A DNA stretch of 64,000 nucleotides from an uncultured Phascolarctobacterium sp. (GTDB lineage: Bacteria; Bacillota; Negativicutes; Acidaminococcales; Acidaminococcaceae): the NCBI GenBank assembly GCA_947629685.1, contig CANREP010000004.1, positions 1-64,000 of the forward strand. Direction: 5' to 3'. The translations under genes were made by a program, and so were the position numbers. The notes beneath the pieces were generated by a model that was not told the origin of the DNA, ran no database searches, and saw only the letters and a program-made list of their open reading frames with translations. This document shows, one piece after another, positions 1 through 8,158 of the stretch. The number at the start of each line of letters is the position of its first letter. The stretch's first letter is position 1.

Positions 1-25
1 TCATTTAGGCGCTGGCCTTTGTTAT

Positions 26-66
26 GCCCTTATAGGGCTATTGCGAACCACCCCTCTTAGGGGTGG
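26..66. other. Two adjacent short hairpins at the window edge
   Basis: Two perfect inverted repeats lie side by side: GCCCT/AGGGC with a 3-base loop (26-38) and CCACCCCT/AGGGGTGG with a 3-base loop (48-66). A T-run (72-76) follows on the + strand only after six intervening bases, so this is a poor terminator. The arrangement resembles the 3' end of an IS200/IS605-type element (right-end hairpin and TnpB guide-RNA scaffold), but no transposase reading frame is visible in the first 100 bases. No gene is seen in 1-103. Confidence 0.35.
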
Positions 67-103
67 GAGCGATTTTTATCTGTATTAAAGCAAAGATTAT
101 ACT

Positions 104-493
104 TTATTTTCCGCCGCAAGTATGATGCTCGCCGCAGTGGTGTTCGCCATGTTCATGGTCGTGATGGTTGCAGTGTACGTCAGGATTAAAAGCGAGCTTG
201 CCTGCTAAAAGCGCAGCTACTGCTTCGTCGGCGCTGCCGGCTGCTCCGCCGTATAATTTAATGCCTGCCTGTGCCAGTGCGTTTTGTGCGCCGGCACCTA
301 TGCCGCCGCAAATCAGCGTATCTACCTGCAGGTCGGCAAGCAGCGCTGCTAAAGCGCCATGTCCGCTGCCGTTGGTGCTGATGACCTGGGCGGAGACGAC
401 TTGCCCGTTTTCGACTTCATATACTTTAAACTGTTCGGTATGGCCGAAATGCTGAAAAATATTGCCGTCATCGTAGGTTACTGCTATTTTCAT
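104..493 (-). CDS. NifX/NifB-C-terminal-like metal cofactor protein with His-rich tail
   Basis: A 129-residue protein of the dinitrogenase iron-molybdenum cofactor biosynthesis family (NifX, NafY, NifB C-terminus). It starts with the family-typical MKIAVTYDDG and carries the HFGHTEQF stretch near residues 15-22, then a Rossmann-like fold with the ICGGIGAGA turn. Family members bind Fe-S or metal clusters; in organisms without nitrogenase they are often of unknown role. Unusually, the last 23 residues are rich in His and Cys (HHDHEHGEHHCGEHH), an obvious metal-binding tail. No other nif gene is nearby, so a nitrogenase role is not supported. SD-like AAGGAAG precedes the ATG. Confidence 0.8.
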   Translation of the reverse strand: MKIAVTYDDGNIFQHFGHTEQFKVYEVENGQVVSAQVISTNGSGHGALAALLADLQVDTLICGGIGAGAQNALAQAGIKLYGGAAGSADEAVAALLAGKLAFNPDVHCNHHDHEHGEHHCGEHHTCGGK

Positions 494-586
494 AATTATT
501 TCTTCCTTTCATAAAGAGCCGCTTGCAGCAGCTGTGTAAATCAGCGCCGTAAGGGACATATAATTTTTCTGACATATGACAATAAT

Positions 587-615
587 ATTATAACGCTGGC
601 GGGCAGCGGTGGCAA
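587..615 (-). promoter_or_regulatory. Promoter of the NifX-like gene
   Basis: On the minus strand TTGCCA (615-610), a 17-base spacer and TATAAT (592-587) form a near-consensus housekeeping promoter reading toward the NifX-like gene. Confidence 0.65.
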
Positions 616-649
616 GCAAAGTTTACAAAAGAAAAATAGCTGTTAGCTA

Positions 650-695
650 TTGACAACTCAAAAAAAATATAATATAGTGTTCTTAAACAGGAACA
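650..695 (+). promoter_or_regulatory. Promoter and candidate operator of the TrmB-type regulator
   Basis: TTGACA (650-655), 17 bases, TATAGT (673-678) form a strong promoter. Immediately after the -10 lies an inverted repeat, TGTTC (678-682) and GAACA (691-695) separated by 8 bases, over the probable transcription start. Its position suggests an autoregulatory operator; the binding protein is inferred, not shown. Confidence 0.6.
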
Positions 696-722
696 ATAAA
701 AAGAAGAGCTAAATGAGGGACA

Positions 723-1430
723 ATGGAACTTATCGAAGGATTGACAAACTTTAATCTCACTAAGCAGGAAGCAACGCTGTATGTACTGCTGCTCAAGGCA
801 GGCAGCCTGACCGGCTACGAAGCAGCCAAGCAGACTGGCATCTCGCGCTCCAATACCTATACGGCTTTAGCCGGATTGGTAGAAAAAGGCGCCGCTTATA
901 TCCTCGAAGAGGGCAAGGTAACGCGCTATACGCCGGTAGCGGCGGAGGAATTCTGCCAGAACAAGCTGGAACGGCTGCAGAAAATCAAGCAGGATATCCT
1001 GCAGCAGCTGCCGCAGTTAAAAAACGATGCCGAAGGCTATATTACCATTAAAGGCGAGCGGGAGATAATCAATAAACTAAAAAATACCGTCCGCCAGGCA
1101 CAGGCCAGGATTTATGTTTCTGCCAATGCCAGAGTGATGGAGCTGTTGCAGCAGGAGCTGCAGAAGGCTGTCGACAGGAAATTAAAGGTTGTAATCATCA
1201 GCGATAAGGATTTTACGATGCAGGGGGCTATCTGCTACTCTGCCAGCAAGCAGCATGAGCAGATCCGTCTGATTGCCGATTCGCATACGGTACTGACCGG
1301 CGATCTGGCAGACGAAGAAAATTCTACCTGTTTATATTCCTGCAAGCGCAACCTGGTAGATTTATTTAAGGATGCGCTAAAAAATGAAATCAAACTAATA
1401 GAACTACAGAAAGGTGATAACCGTGGCTGA
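723..1430 (+). CDS. TrmB-family transcriptional regulator
   Basis: A 235-residue protein with an N-terminal winged helix-turn-helix of the TrmB type (about residues 8-75: LTKQEATLYVLLLKAG, then SRSNTYTALAGLVEKG as the recognition region), a short helical linker (about 80-105) and a C-terminal phospholipase D-like effector domain as in other TrmB regulators. Such proteins bind sugars or other small ligands and act as repressors or activators. ATG is preceded by GAGGGA. It overlaps the following decarboxylase gene by eight bases, so it probably controls its own operon through the inverted repeat in its promoter. The ligand cannot be told from sequence. Confidence 0.8.
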   Translation: MELIEGLTNFNLTKQEATLYVLLLKAGSLTGYEAAKQTGISRSNTYTALAGLVEKGAAYILEEGKVTRYTPVAAEEFCQNKLERLQKIKQDILQQLPQLKNDAEGYITIKGEREIINKLKNTVRQAQARIYVSANARVMELLQQELQKAVDRKLKVVIISDKDFTMQGAICYSASKQHEQIRLIADSHTVLTGDLADEENSTCLYSCKRNLVDLFKDALKNEIKLIELQKGDNRG

Positions 1431-2685
1431 AAAAATACCGTTTGTTAACAAAGAGCAGCTGGATGAAATTGCTGCACATTATGCAACTCCGTTTTATCTG
1501 TATGACGAGGCTGGCATCCGTAAGACTGCCCGCCTGGTAAATCAGGCTTTTGCCTGGAATAAGGGCTTTAAGGAATATTTTGCTGTTAAGGCAACGCCTA
1601 ATCCTTTTATTTTACAAATCCTGCGTGAGGAAGGCTGCGGCGCAGACTGCTCCTCTTATACTGAACTGGTAATGGCTGACGCTGCCGGTTTTAAAAACGA
1701 TGAGATTATGTTTTCTTCCAATGCTACTCCGGCAGAAGATTTCCAGCTGGCGCGCAAGCTCAATGTAACCATCAATCTGGATGATATTACCCATATTGCT
1801 TTTCTGGAAAAGGTTGCGGATATTCCCGATACTATCAGCTGCCGTTTCAATCCCGGCGGCCACTTTGCCATTGAGAACAATATCATGGATAACCCCGGCG
1901 ACGCTAAATACGGTCTGACCCGTGCCCAGATGACCGAAGCTTTTAAAATCCTGCTGCAAAAAGGTGTTAAGCATTTTGGTATGCACGCGTTCCTGGCTTC
2001 CAATACCGTGACTAACGAATATTATCCTGAGCTGGCAAGAATCCTCTTTAAGACCGCAGTAGAGCTGAAAGAAGAAACCGGCGCGCATATTGAATTTATC
2101 AACCTTTCCGGCGGCGTTGGTATTCCTTACAAGCCGGAACAGGAGGGTAACGACATCCTGGCTATCGGCGAAGGCGTGCGCAAAGCATACGAAGAAATCC
2201 TGGTGCCTGCCGGTATGGACGATATAAAAATCTTTACCGAGATGGGACGTTTCATGCTTGCTCCTCACGGCGCTCTTATTGCTAAAGCTATCCATGAAAA
2301 ACATACTTATAAAGAATATATCGGACTGGATGCCTGCGCTGCTAACCTGATGCGTCCGGCTATCTACGGCTCTTATCATCATATTACCGTTATGGGCAAG
2401 GAAAACGCTCCCTGCGACCATAAATATGATGTTACCGGCGGCCTGTGCGAAAATAATGACAAGTTCGCTATCGACCGTATGCTGCCGAAAATCGATATCG
2501 GCGACCTGCTCTTTATCCATGACGCAGGTGCGCATGGTTTTGCCATGGGCTACAATTACAATGGCAAACTGCGCAGCGCCGAAGTACTGCTGAAAGAAGA
2601 CGGCAGTACTCAGCTGATCAGACGCGCAGAAACTCCGGCAGATTATTTTGCAACTTTTGATTTCACCGGTTTATTTAATAAATAA
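1423..2685 (+). CDS. lysA: Diaminopimelate decarboxylase-like PLP enzyme
   Basis: A 420-residue fold-III PLP decarboxylase of the DAP/ornithine decarboxylase family. The PLP lysine lies in YFAVKATPNP (Lys about 56); the phosphate-binding GGVG is near residue 230, EMGR (usually EPGR) near 272, and the substrate-site Cys is in CENND near 342. Known activity of the closest family is meso-diaminopimelate to L-lysine, the last lysine step; other decarboxylases of this fold (e.g. carboxynorspermidine) cannot be excluded. The GTG at 1423 is chosen because AAAGGTG (1410-1416) is a good ribosome binding site for it; an in-frame GTG at 1414 lies inside that site. Translationally coupled to the TrmB-type regulator. 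Confidence 0.75.
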   Translation: MAEKIPFVNKEQLDEIAAHYATPFYLYDEAGIRKTARLVNQAFAWNKGFKEYFAVKATPNPFILQILREEGCGADCSSYTELVMADAAGFKNDEIMFSSNATPAEDFQLARKLNVTINLDDITHIAFLEKVADIPDTISCRFNPGGHFAIENNIMDNPGDAKYGLTRAQMTEAFKILLQKGVKHFGMHAFLASNTVTNEYYPELARILFKTAVELKEETGAHIEFINLSGGVGIPYKPEQEGNDILAIGEGVRKAYEEILVPAGMDDIKIFTEMGRFMLAPHGALIAKAIHEKHTYKEYIGLDACAANLMRPAIYGSYHHITVMGKENAPCDHKYDVTGGLCENNDKFAIDRMLPKIDIGDLLFIHDAGAHGFAMGYNYNGKLRSAEVLLKEDGSTQLIRRAETPADYFATFDFTGLFNK

Positions 2686-2710
2686 AAACAGGAAAATTTG
2701 CTAAAAATAA

Positions 2711-2745
2711 AGGAACTGTATATGATATATATAGTTCCTTTTTAT
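2711..2745 (+). terminator. Intrinsic terminator after the decarboxylase
   Basis: AGGAACT (2711-2717) pairs with AGTTCCT (2733-2739), extended by an AT-rich inner stem, and runs into a T-rich tract. Confidence 0.7.
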
Positions 2746-2792
2746 TTTGAGGAGATTTGTTGCGTTGCCAAAAAGTCGGAGGAGGAAAAAGT

Positions 2793-4055
2793 ATGCAGGA
2801 TAAATATGCAGTGTATGTGGAGGCGTTGAAGGCAGAGCTTATCCCTGCCATGGGCTGTACCGAGCCTATTGCCATTGCTTATGCCAGTGCGGTATGCAGA
2901 GAGCAGCTGGGGGGCTTTCCTGAAAGCATAGATATCTATGTAAGCCGGAATATTATTAAGAACGTTAAAAGCGTAGTAGTACCCAATACCAATAAGATGC
3001 GCGGCATCGAGGTAGCTTGTGTTGCCGGTTTTGTTGCTGCTCATTCCGAGCGGCAGCTGCAGGTACTGGCTTGTATCAGTGAGGAAGAAAAAGCAGCTAT
3101 CAAAAAATATACGGAAGCCGGCGTAGTAAAAGTGCATGTGGCAGAAGAGCCGGATATTTTCTATATCAGGGTAGAGGCGGCGCTTAGTGGCCATACTGCG
3201 GCGGTAACTATCCGTACAGACCATACCAATATTACCTGCATTACAAAGGACGGACAGGTAATACTGGAAAAACCTGTGGAGCCTGTACAGGCAGAAGAAG
3301 CTGTGAGCTTATGGAAGCTGGACGAAGTTATCAGCGCGGCTGCCAATATGCCGTTAGAGCCGGTAGAGAAGTTTTTGCAGCGTCAGATTGATTACAATAT
3401 GGCTATTGCCGAAGAAGGGCTGAAAAACGAATATGGCGCCAGCATCGGCAAAATCCTGCTGCAGCGTGAGCCTGACAGCAGACGTATCCAGGCCAAGGCC
3501 AATGCGGCGGCAGCTTCCGACGCCCGTATGAACGGCTGCGAACTGCCGGTAGTAATTGTTTCCGGCAGCGGTAATCAAGGTATCACTGCTTCTGTGCCGG
3601 TAGTGGTTTATGGACGCGCCATGCAGGTTGGAAGAGAAAAACTGCTGCGGGCATTGTTGTTAAGCGATTTGATTACTATTTATCTGAAACAGGGCATCGG
3701 CAAACTGTCTGCTTACTGCGGCGCAGTCAGCGCCGGCTGCGGCAGCGGGGCGGGGATTGCTTTTTTGCACGACTGTACTGCCAAGCAGATCGAGCATGTA
3801 GTAGAAAATGCTTTGGCTATCAATTCCGGTATTATTTGTGACGGGGCTAAATCTTCCTGCGCGGCTAAAATTGCTATTTCTATCGAAGGCGGCCTTTTGG
3901 CTTTTGATATGATGATGGCGGAGAAGAACTTTGCCGGCGGCGACGGCATCGTACAAAAGACAGCGGATGAAACCATTGCTGCCGTAGGTAAGATTGCCAG
4001 CCAGGGCATGGTGGAAACGGACAGAGAAATCATCGACGTTATGCTGGGAATCTGA
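2793..4055 (+). CDS. UPF0597 (YhaM/CyuA-type) L-cysteine desulfidase-like protein
   Basis: A 420-residue member of the serine dehydratase alpha-like UPF0597 family. Members are [4Fe-4S] enzymes; the characterised ones are L-cysteine desulfidases that release sulfide, ammonia and pyruvate. Cluster-type cysteines are visible: GCTEP near residue 21, CGAVSAGCGSGAG near 310, and ICDGAKSSC near 348. The ATG at 2793 is chosen because GGAGGAGG (2778-2785) is 7 bases upstream; the reading frame is open further upstream (TTG at 2757) but without a ribosome site. It stands alone between two terminators. Serine rather than cysteine as substrate is possible. Confidence 0.8.
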   Translation: MQDKYAVYVEALKAELIPAMGCTEPIAIAYASAVCREQLGGFPESIDIYVSRNIIKNVKSVVVPNTNKMRGIEVACVAGFVAAHSERQLQVLACISEEEKAAIKKYTEAGVVKVHVAEEPDIFYIRVEAALSGHTAAVTIRTDHTNITCITKDGQVILEKPVEPVQAEEAVSLWKLDEVISAAANMPLEPVEKFLQRQIDYNMAIAEEGLKNEYGASIGKILLQREPDSRRIQAKANAAAASDARMNGCELPVVIVSGSGNQGITASVPVVVYGRAMQVGREKLLRALLLSDLITIYLKQGIGKLSAYCGAVSAGCGSGAGIAFLHDCTAKQIEHVVENALAINSGIICDGAKSSCAAKIAISIEGGLLAFDMMMAEKNFAGGDGIVQKTADETIAAVGKIASQGMVETDREIIDVMLGI

Positions 4056-4074
4056 TAATTTGTAAAAACAGAAT

Positions 4075-4104
4075 AAAAAAGCACTGCTTATGCAGTGCTT
4101 TTTT
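4075..4104. terminator. Bidirectional terminator between convergent genes
   Basis: GCACTGC (4081-4087) and GCAGTGC (4092-4098) with a 4-base loop are flanked by A-run and T-run, so it can serve both the desulfidase gene and the convergent ClC gene. Confidence 0.85.
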
Positions 4105-5677
4105 ATTCTTCTGATACTTTTTCACCTGTTATTTGCTGCAGGAAGACAATATTTTTATTGTGCGTCAGTATATAAAGAAAATCTCCGGCGCGGATCCTGG
4201 TATTACCGGCCGGTACCAGCCTTTGTTCACCGCGTTTGATGTCAACCAGCAGGGTATCTTGCGGCCATGCGATGTCGCGTACCAGTTTGTTTTCCACGGC
4301 GCTGCCGCTGCAGACGGTAAATTCCGCTATATTACGCTGTTCCAGCAAGGCTGGTTCAGGCTGTTTTTGCCGCAGAGAACGCTGCAGCAGTTCTTCGTAA
4401 ATAGGCTTGCTGCGGCATAGCTCGGCAATGATCAGCGCTACCATGGAGGCGATAGCCAAAGGCAATAGCTGCTCATAGGAAGCAGTCATTTCCATAATCA
4501 GTACCGTACCCGTAATGGGCGCGCGCACCGAAGCGGCAAAAAGCGCTGCCATGGCCATGATGACCATGTCGGCTGCATACTGGGGAGCAATGAGCTGGCA
4601 GGCAACAAGGATATTGCTGCAGATACTGCCGCAGAGCGCGCCGATGACCAGCATGGGCAGGAAAAAACCTCCGGGAACGCCGCAGCCGTAACTGAGCAGG
4701 GTAAAAAGCAGCTTGACGACCAGCAGCAGGAGAAGCATTTGCAGTGATACGGGAGCAGCAGCTAAACTGTTAATCAGCTGGTTGCCGCCGCCTAATACCT
4801 GCGGCAGACAATAACCTAAAATACCTGCGATAAACAGGGAAAAGCAGATTTTAACTATCGGCTTTTGCAAACAGGGCAAAGCATAAAAAGCAGGGATGGA
4901 AAGCAGTCCTTTATTAAAAATAATGCCGCAGAAGCCGGTGATGATTGCCACTAAAACAACATAGCCGTAATAGGCGAGCGGCAGGGCTGGCAGCTGCGGA
5001 AAGATGAATACTGCCTCGGCGCCGAACAGTGCGCGGGAAACAATAGTAGCGGTCATAGCGGCAGCCATGGCAGGCAGCATGACGGCTACAGAAAAATTAC
5101 GGTGCAGTTCTTCCAAGGCAAAGATCACGCCAGCCAGAGGGGCGTTAAAGGAAGCTGCCAGACCGGCGCTGGCACCGCTGGTGAGCAGATAGCGTTCTTC
5201 CATACGCGTCCGTCCCAATAGGCGGCTGACGCCTTGGGCGGCCACTGCACCCAGCTGGATGGAGGGACCTTCACGGCCGAGAGAAAGTCCGGCGCCGATG
5301 CCGATAATACCGCCTGCCAGCTTGGTGCAGAGTATGGGAAGCCATCGTAGTTTGACAAGGCCCAGCAGTACGCCTTTGACCTGGGGGATACCGCTGCCGC
5401 CGGCCAACGGTTCAAAACGGATCAGCAGGGACAGAAGCCAGGCTAAAAAAAGCAGCAGCAGGAACCAGCCAAGATGCCAGGGCCAGGACGCGCTGCTCAA
5501 AAACAGATAGATGAGGCTGCGCAGTTCTTCTGCCTGTTGCAGTCCAAAGCGGAACAGGCAGATAACAAGGCCGGCAGATAGCCCTACCAAGATACCTTCG
5601 GTAAAAAGGCGCAGCCTGAAGCCGTGCCAGTCACTTAAAGATTTATAGGTATTGATGACCTGATATTTACTGTTCAT
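4103..5677 (-). CDS. ClC-family chloride channel/exchanger with C-terminal TrkA-C domain
   Basis: A 524-residue inner-membrane ClC protein. Selectivity-filter motifs are GSGIP (94-98), GREGP (134-138, containing the gating Glu) and GGFFLP near 333. The presence of this Glu is typical of Cl-/H+ exchangers. Residues about 448-520 form a TrkA-C/RCK-C regulatory domain, as in a bacterial subset of ClCs, where it probably binds a small ligand or nucleotide. Its ATG overlaps the stop of hydE (ATGA), so the two are co-transcribed and translationally coupled. Likely role is acid resistance or anion balance; the link to hydE is unexplained. Confidence 0.9.
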   Translation of the reverse strand: MNSKYQVINTYKSLSDWHGFRLRLFTEGILVGLSAGLVICLFRFGLQQAEELRSLIYLFLSSASWPWHLGWFLLLLFLAWLLSLLIRFEPLAGGSGIPQVKGVLLGLVKLRWLPILCTKLAGGIIGIGAGLSLGREGPSIQLGAVAAQGVSRLLGRTRMEERYLLTSGASAGLAASFNAPLAGVIFALEELHRNFSVAVMLPAMAAAMTATIVSRALFGAEAVFIFPQLPALPLAYYGYVVLVAIITGFCGIIFNKGLLSIPAFYALPCLQKPIVKICFSLFIAGILGYCLPQVLGGGNQLINSLAAAPVSLQMLLLLLVVKLLFTLLSYGCGVPGGFFLPMLVIGALCGSICSNILVACQLIAPQYAADMVIMAMAALFAASVRAPITGTVLIMEMTASYEQLLPLAIASMVALIIAELCRSKPIYEELLQRSLRQKQPEPALLEQRNIAEFTVCSGSAVENKLVRDIAWPQDTLLVDIKRGEQRLVPAGNTRIRAGDFLYILTHNKNIVFLQQITGEKVSEE

Positions 5678-6735
5678 AGCAGTACTCCCGGCGCATCGCC
5701 GCGGCTGACGGGCGCGCTGTAGCCGATTTCAGCCAGCTGAGCTTTTAAGATGGCTATGCCTTCGGCGGCCTCGCTGCCTGTAGAACGCTTATTATCGTAT
5801 AAGGTGTACTTAGCGCGCACGTCCTGCGGCGACAGATTAGGCATGATGACATTTGCTCCTGCCAGTATGCCCAGCTGATGGCCCTTAGCCGACAGGGTAT
5901 TGAGCGCCGTAGTAGCCGGCAGCAGTACTTCCGGCAACAGCAGCCGCAGGATGGCCAGCAGCCTGAGCGTCAGCTGGACGCTGCCGGCGGGGAAGGCGGA
6001 GAAAGGCGTATCATGGTGCGGGATAAAAGGGCCGATGCCGACCATATGGGGCCGGAATTTTTTTATAAACAGCAGATCCTGTACAAGGTTTTCATCGGTC
6101 TGCCAGGGAGAACCCACCATGAAGCCGGTACCGACCTGATAACCGATTTCCTTAAGACTGTACAGACATTCAAGACGCGGCTGCAAGGAAAGCTCTGGTG
6201 GGTGCAGCCTGCCGTAATGCCCGGCGTCAGCTGTCTCGTGGCGCAGGAGGTAGCGGTCGGCGCCGGCTTCAAACCATTGCCTGTAAATATGTACTGGGCG
6301 CTCGCCGGCAGAAAGGGTAACAGCGCAGTCAGGATGCTGTTTCTTTATATTGCTGACAATACTGGTAAGTTTTTGGTCGTCATAGGCGAAATCTTCGCCT
6401 CCCTGCAGTACGAAAGTGCGCAGACCAAGTTTGTAGCCTGCCTGGCAGCAGGAAAGAATATCTTCCGGTGTCAGACGGTAACGGCTGACATTTTTGTTGC
6501 TGCGGCGAATACCGCAGTAGAGGCAGTCGTTGCAGCAGTAATTGCTGAATTCAATAAGGCCGCGCAGATAGACATTGCTGCCGAAAACTTGCTGCGCCTG
6601 CTTACGGGCATACTCAAACAGTAACTTATCAGAAGCTTCGCCGCTGTGTTGCAGCAGCTGTAAAAGCTCCAGGGCAGATAGCGTATGCTCTTTTGCAAGC
6701 TTGTTTATAAATACAGATATATCGTTAGAAGGCAT
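5674..6735 (-). CDS. hydE: [FeFe]-hydrogenase H-cluster radical SAM maturase HydE
   Basis: A 353-residue radical SAM enzyme with the CX3CX2C cluster motif at Cys67, Cys71 and Cys74 (CNDCLYC), followed by the GIRRSN and RYRLTPEDI segments typical of HydE. HydE works with HydG and HydF to build the H-cluster dithiomethylamine/CN/CO ligands of [FeFe]-hydrogenase. Length fits the family. The ATG at 6735 is chosen: AAAGAGGTG sits just upstream, and a further in-frame ATG at 6765 overlaps the promoter -10 and lacks a ribosome site. No hydF, hydG or hydrogenase gene is in the window; BioB/PylB-like relatives are the main alternative. Confidence 0.85.
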   Translation of the reverse strand: MPSNDISVFINKLAKEHTLSALELLQLLQHSGEASDKLLFEYARKQAQQVFGSNVYLRGLIEFSNYCCNDCLYCGIRRSNKNVSRYRLTPEDILSCCQAGYKLGLRTFVLQGGEDFAYDDQKLTSIVSNIKKQHPDCAVTLSAGERPVHIYRQWFEAGADRYLLRHETADAGHYGRLHPPELSLQPRLECLYSLKEIGYQVGTGFMVGSPWQTDENLVQDLLFIKKFRPHMVGIGPFIPHHDTPFSAFPAGSVQLTLRLLAILRLLLPEVLLPATTALNTLSAKGHQLGILAGANVIMPNLSPQDVRAKYTLYDNKRSTGSEAAEGIAILKAQLAEIGYSAPVSRGDAPGVLL

Positions 6736-6763
6736 ATTTTTCACCTCTTTATTTTCTCCGTTC

Positions 6764-6769
6764 ATTATA
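6764..6769 (-). promoter_or_regulatory. Extended -10 promoter of hydE
   Basis: TGC-TATAAT on the minus strand (TATAAT at 6769-6764) is an extended -10 with no good -35. It overlaps the upstream in-frame ATG, which supports translation from 6735. Confidence 0.55.
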
Positions 6770-6812
6770 GCATAAGCGGCTTTGTCAGAAGGCAGATTTT
6801 ATAAAAAAGACA

Positions 6813-6846
6813 AAAAAATACAGTACCGCTACGCGATACTGTATTT
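6813..6846 (-). terminator. Terminator of the BASS transporter gene
   Basis: AAATACAGTA (6817-6826) pairs with TACTGTATTT (6837-6846); on the minus strand it is followed by a long T-rich run. Confidence 0.8.
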
Positions 6847-6856
6847 AGCGAGTATT

Positions 6857-7840
6857 TTATTTGGCTGTTTCTTCAGCGGCGTAATCCGGGTCGTATTTTG
6901 GATTCAGGAAATTAACAAAAATCCAGGCCAGGACAGCGCCGGAAATATTATGCCATGCGGAGAAGATAGCGCCGGGAACAGTGGCCATAGGCATGGAAGC
7001 AAAATGAGCTTTGGCCAGGCCGGTGGCCAGGCCGGAGTTCTGCATACCTACTTCGACAGAAAGAGCGATGGCCTTTTTCCAGGTCATGCCGGTGAGACGT
7101 GCCAGCAGGAAGCCCAGGGTGTAGCCCAGGCAGTTGTGCAGAATGACTACCAGCAGGATGGTGCCGGAGGTCTGCAGGATATTGTCGCGGCTGACTGCGA
7201 TAACGCCGGCGATAATCAGAGAGATAGCGATAGCGGATACTGCAGGCAGATAGTCGGTAGCGGTTGCTGCCAGTTTAGGCAGGAAAGATTTTACTGCCAG
7301 GCCCAAGCAGATAGGCACGATAACGATTTGGACGATGCTCCAGAACATGCCGATGGGATCAAAAGCGATTCTTTCACCAATCAGCTGATAAGTGATGAAA
7401 GGCGTAAGGATAGGAGAAAGCACGGTAGAAACGCTGGTCATGGTAACGGACAGCGCTACGTCGCCTTTGGACATAAAGGTAATAACGTTGGAGGAAGTGC
7501 CGCCGGGGCAGGTGCCTACGAGCACTACGCCCGCAGTAAGCGCCGGGTCAAGATTAAACGCGCTGGCGATAAGGTAAGCCAGGCCGGGCATGATGATAAA
7601 TTGGGCGCAGGCGCCGATAAATACATCCAGCGGTCTTTTTAATACAAGAGCAAAATCCTTGAGGTCAAGGGTGGTGCCCATACCGAACATTACTACGCCT
7701 AAAAGCAGGCTGAGGACAGCTACGCCGCCGAATTTACCGACTACCCAGGTAAAGTTCTGCGGCATCGTCATGCCGAGAATCAGAAATAGTACGGCGATCA
7801 TGCCGAAATATTTTCCGATAAGCTTACATAAATTCTTCAT
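6857..7840 (-). CDS. Bile acid:sodium symporter (BASS) family transporter
   Basis: A 327-residue membrane protein with about nine to ten hydrophobic segments. The family signature VGTCPGGTSSN (about 107-117) and the GMQNSGLATGLA stretch (about 264-275) are the crossover Na+/substrate sites of BASS proteins. Bacterial members move organic anions such as pyruvate, pantoate or keto acids with Na+; the substrate here is not readable. AAAGAGG lies upstream of the ATG. Monocistronic, with its own promoter and terminator. Confidence 0.9.
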   Translation of the reverse strand: MKNLCKLIGKYFGMIAVLFLILGMTMPQNFTWVVGKFGGVAVLSLLLGVVMFGMGTTLDLKDFALVLKRPLDVFIGACAQFIIMPGLAYLIASAFNLDPALTAGVVLVGTCPGGTSSNVITFMSKGDVALSVTMTSVSTVLSPILTPFITYQLIGERIAFDPIGMFWSIVQIVIVPICLGLAVKSFLPKLAATATDYLPAVSAIAISLIIAGVIAVSRDNILQTSGTILLVVILHNCLGYTLGFLLARLTGMTWKKAIALSVEVGMQNSGLATGLAKAHFASMPMATVPGAIFSAWHNISGAVLAWIFVNFLNPKYDPDYAAEETAK

Positions 7841-8158
7841 ACTGAAAACCTCTTTCCCTTAAAATTTAAAATGGACTAATGTCTTAGAAAAGTGCTCTTG
7901 AGCCGCCTTTTCTTTATATTTGTGCAGTATTATAACAAATATAAATTGTAAAATAAACATAAAATCAAGAAATGTATAAAAAATACAGAAAAACACTTTT
8001 GTAATAGAAAAAATATGTAAAGATATTTACGATACTACAGAAATCAATAAGAAATTTAGTAAATATTTTCAGCGAAATTTTAAATAAAATTATCTGCGTG
8101 CGTTTGCATAATGAGTGATTATGGTATAATAACAATATATTTAGAAGGAGGAGCAGCC
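7841..8158. other. AT-rich divergent promoter region
   Basis: About 320 bases without a gene, separating the divergent BASS and YigZ genes. It holds an extended -10 (TGT-TATAAT, 7934-7929 on the minus strand) for the BASS gene and a TATAAT (8125-8130) for YigZ. The central part (7935-8090) is very AT-rich with many A-tracts; no conserved RNA structure was recognised. Confidence 0.5.
8125..8130 (+). promoter_or_regulatory. -10 element of the YigZ gene
   Basis: TATAAT lies 29 bases ahead of the chosen TTG start; only a weak -35 (TTTGCA, 8103-8108) is present. The element lies downstream of an in-frame ATG at 8111, ruling that start out. Confidence 0.5.

Noticed and set aside
1..103. C-terminal end of a tnpB gene
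   Set aside because: No frame through 1-90 gives a TnpB-like end; only the hairpins resemble the element.
1612..2535. Open frame antisense to the decarboxylase gene
   Set aside because: No start site or recognisable domain; the + strand frame is a well-conserved PLP enzyme.
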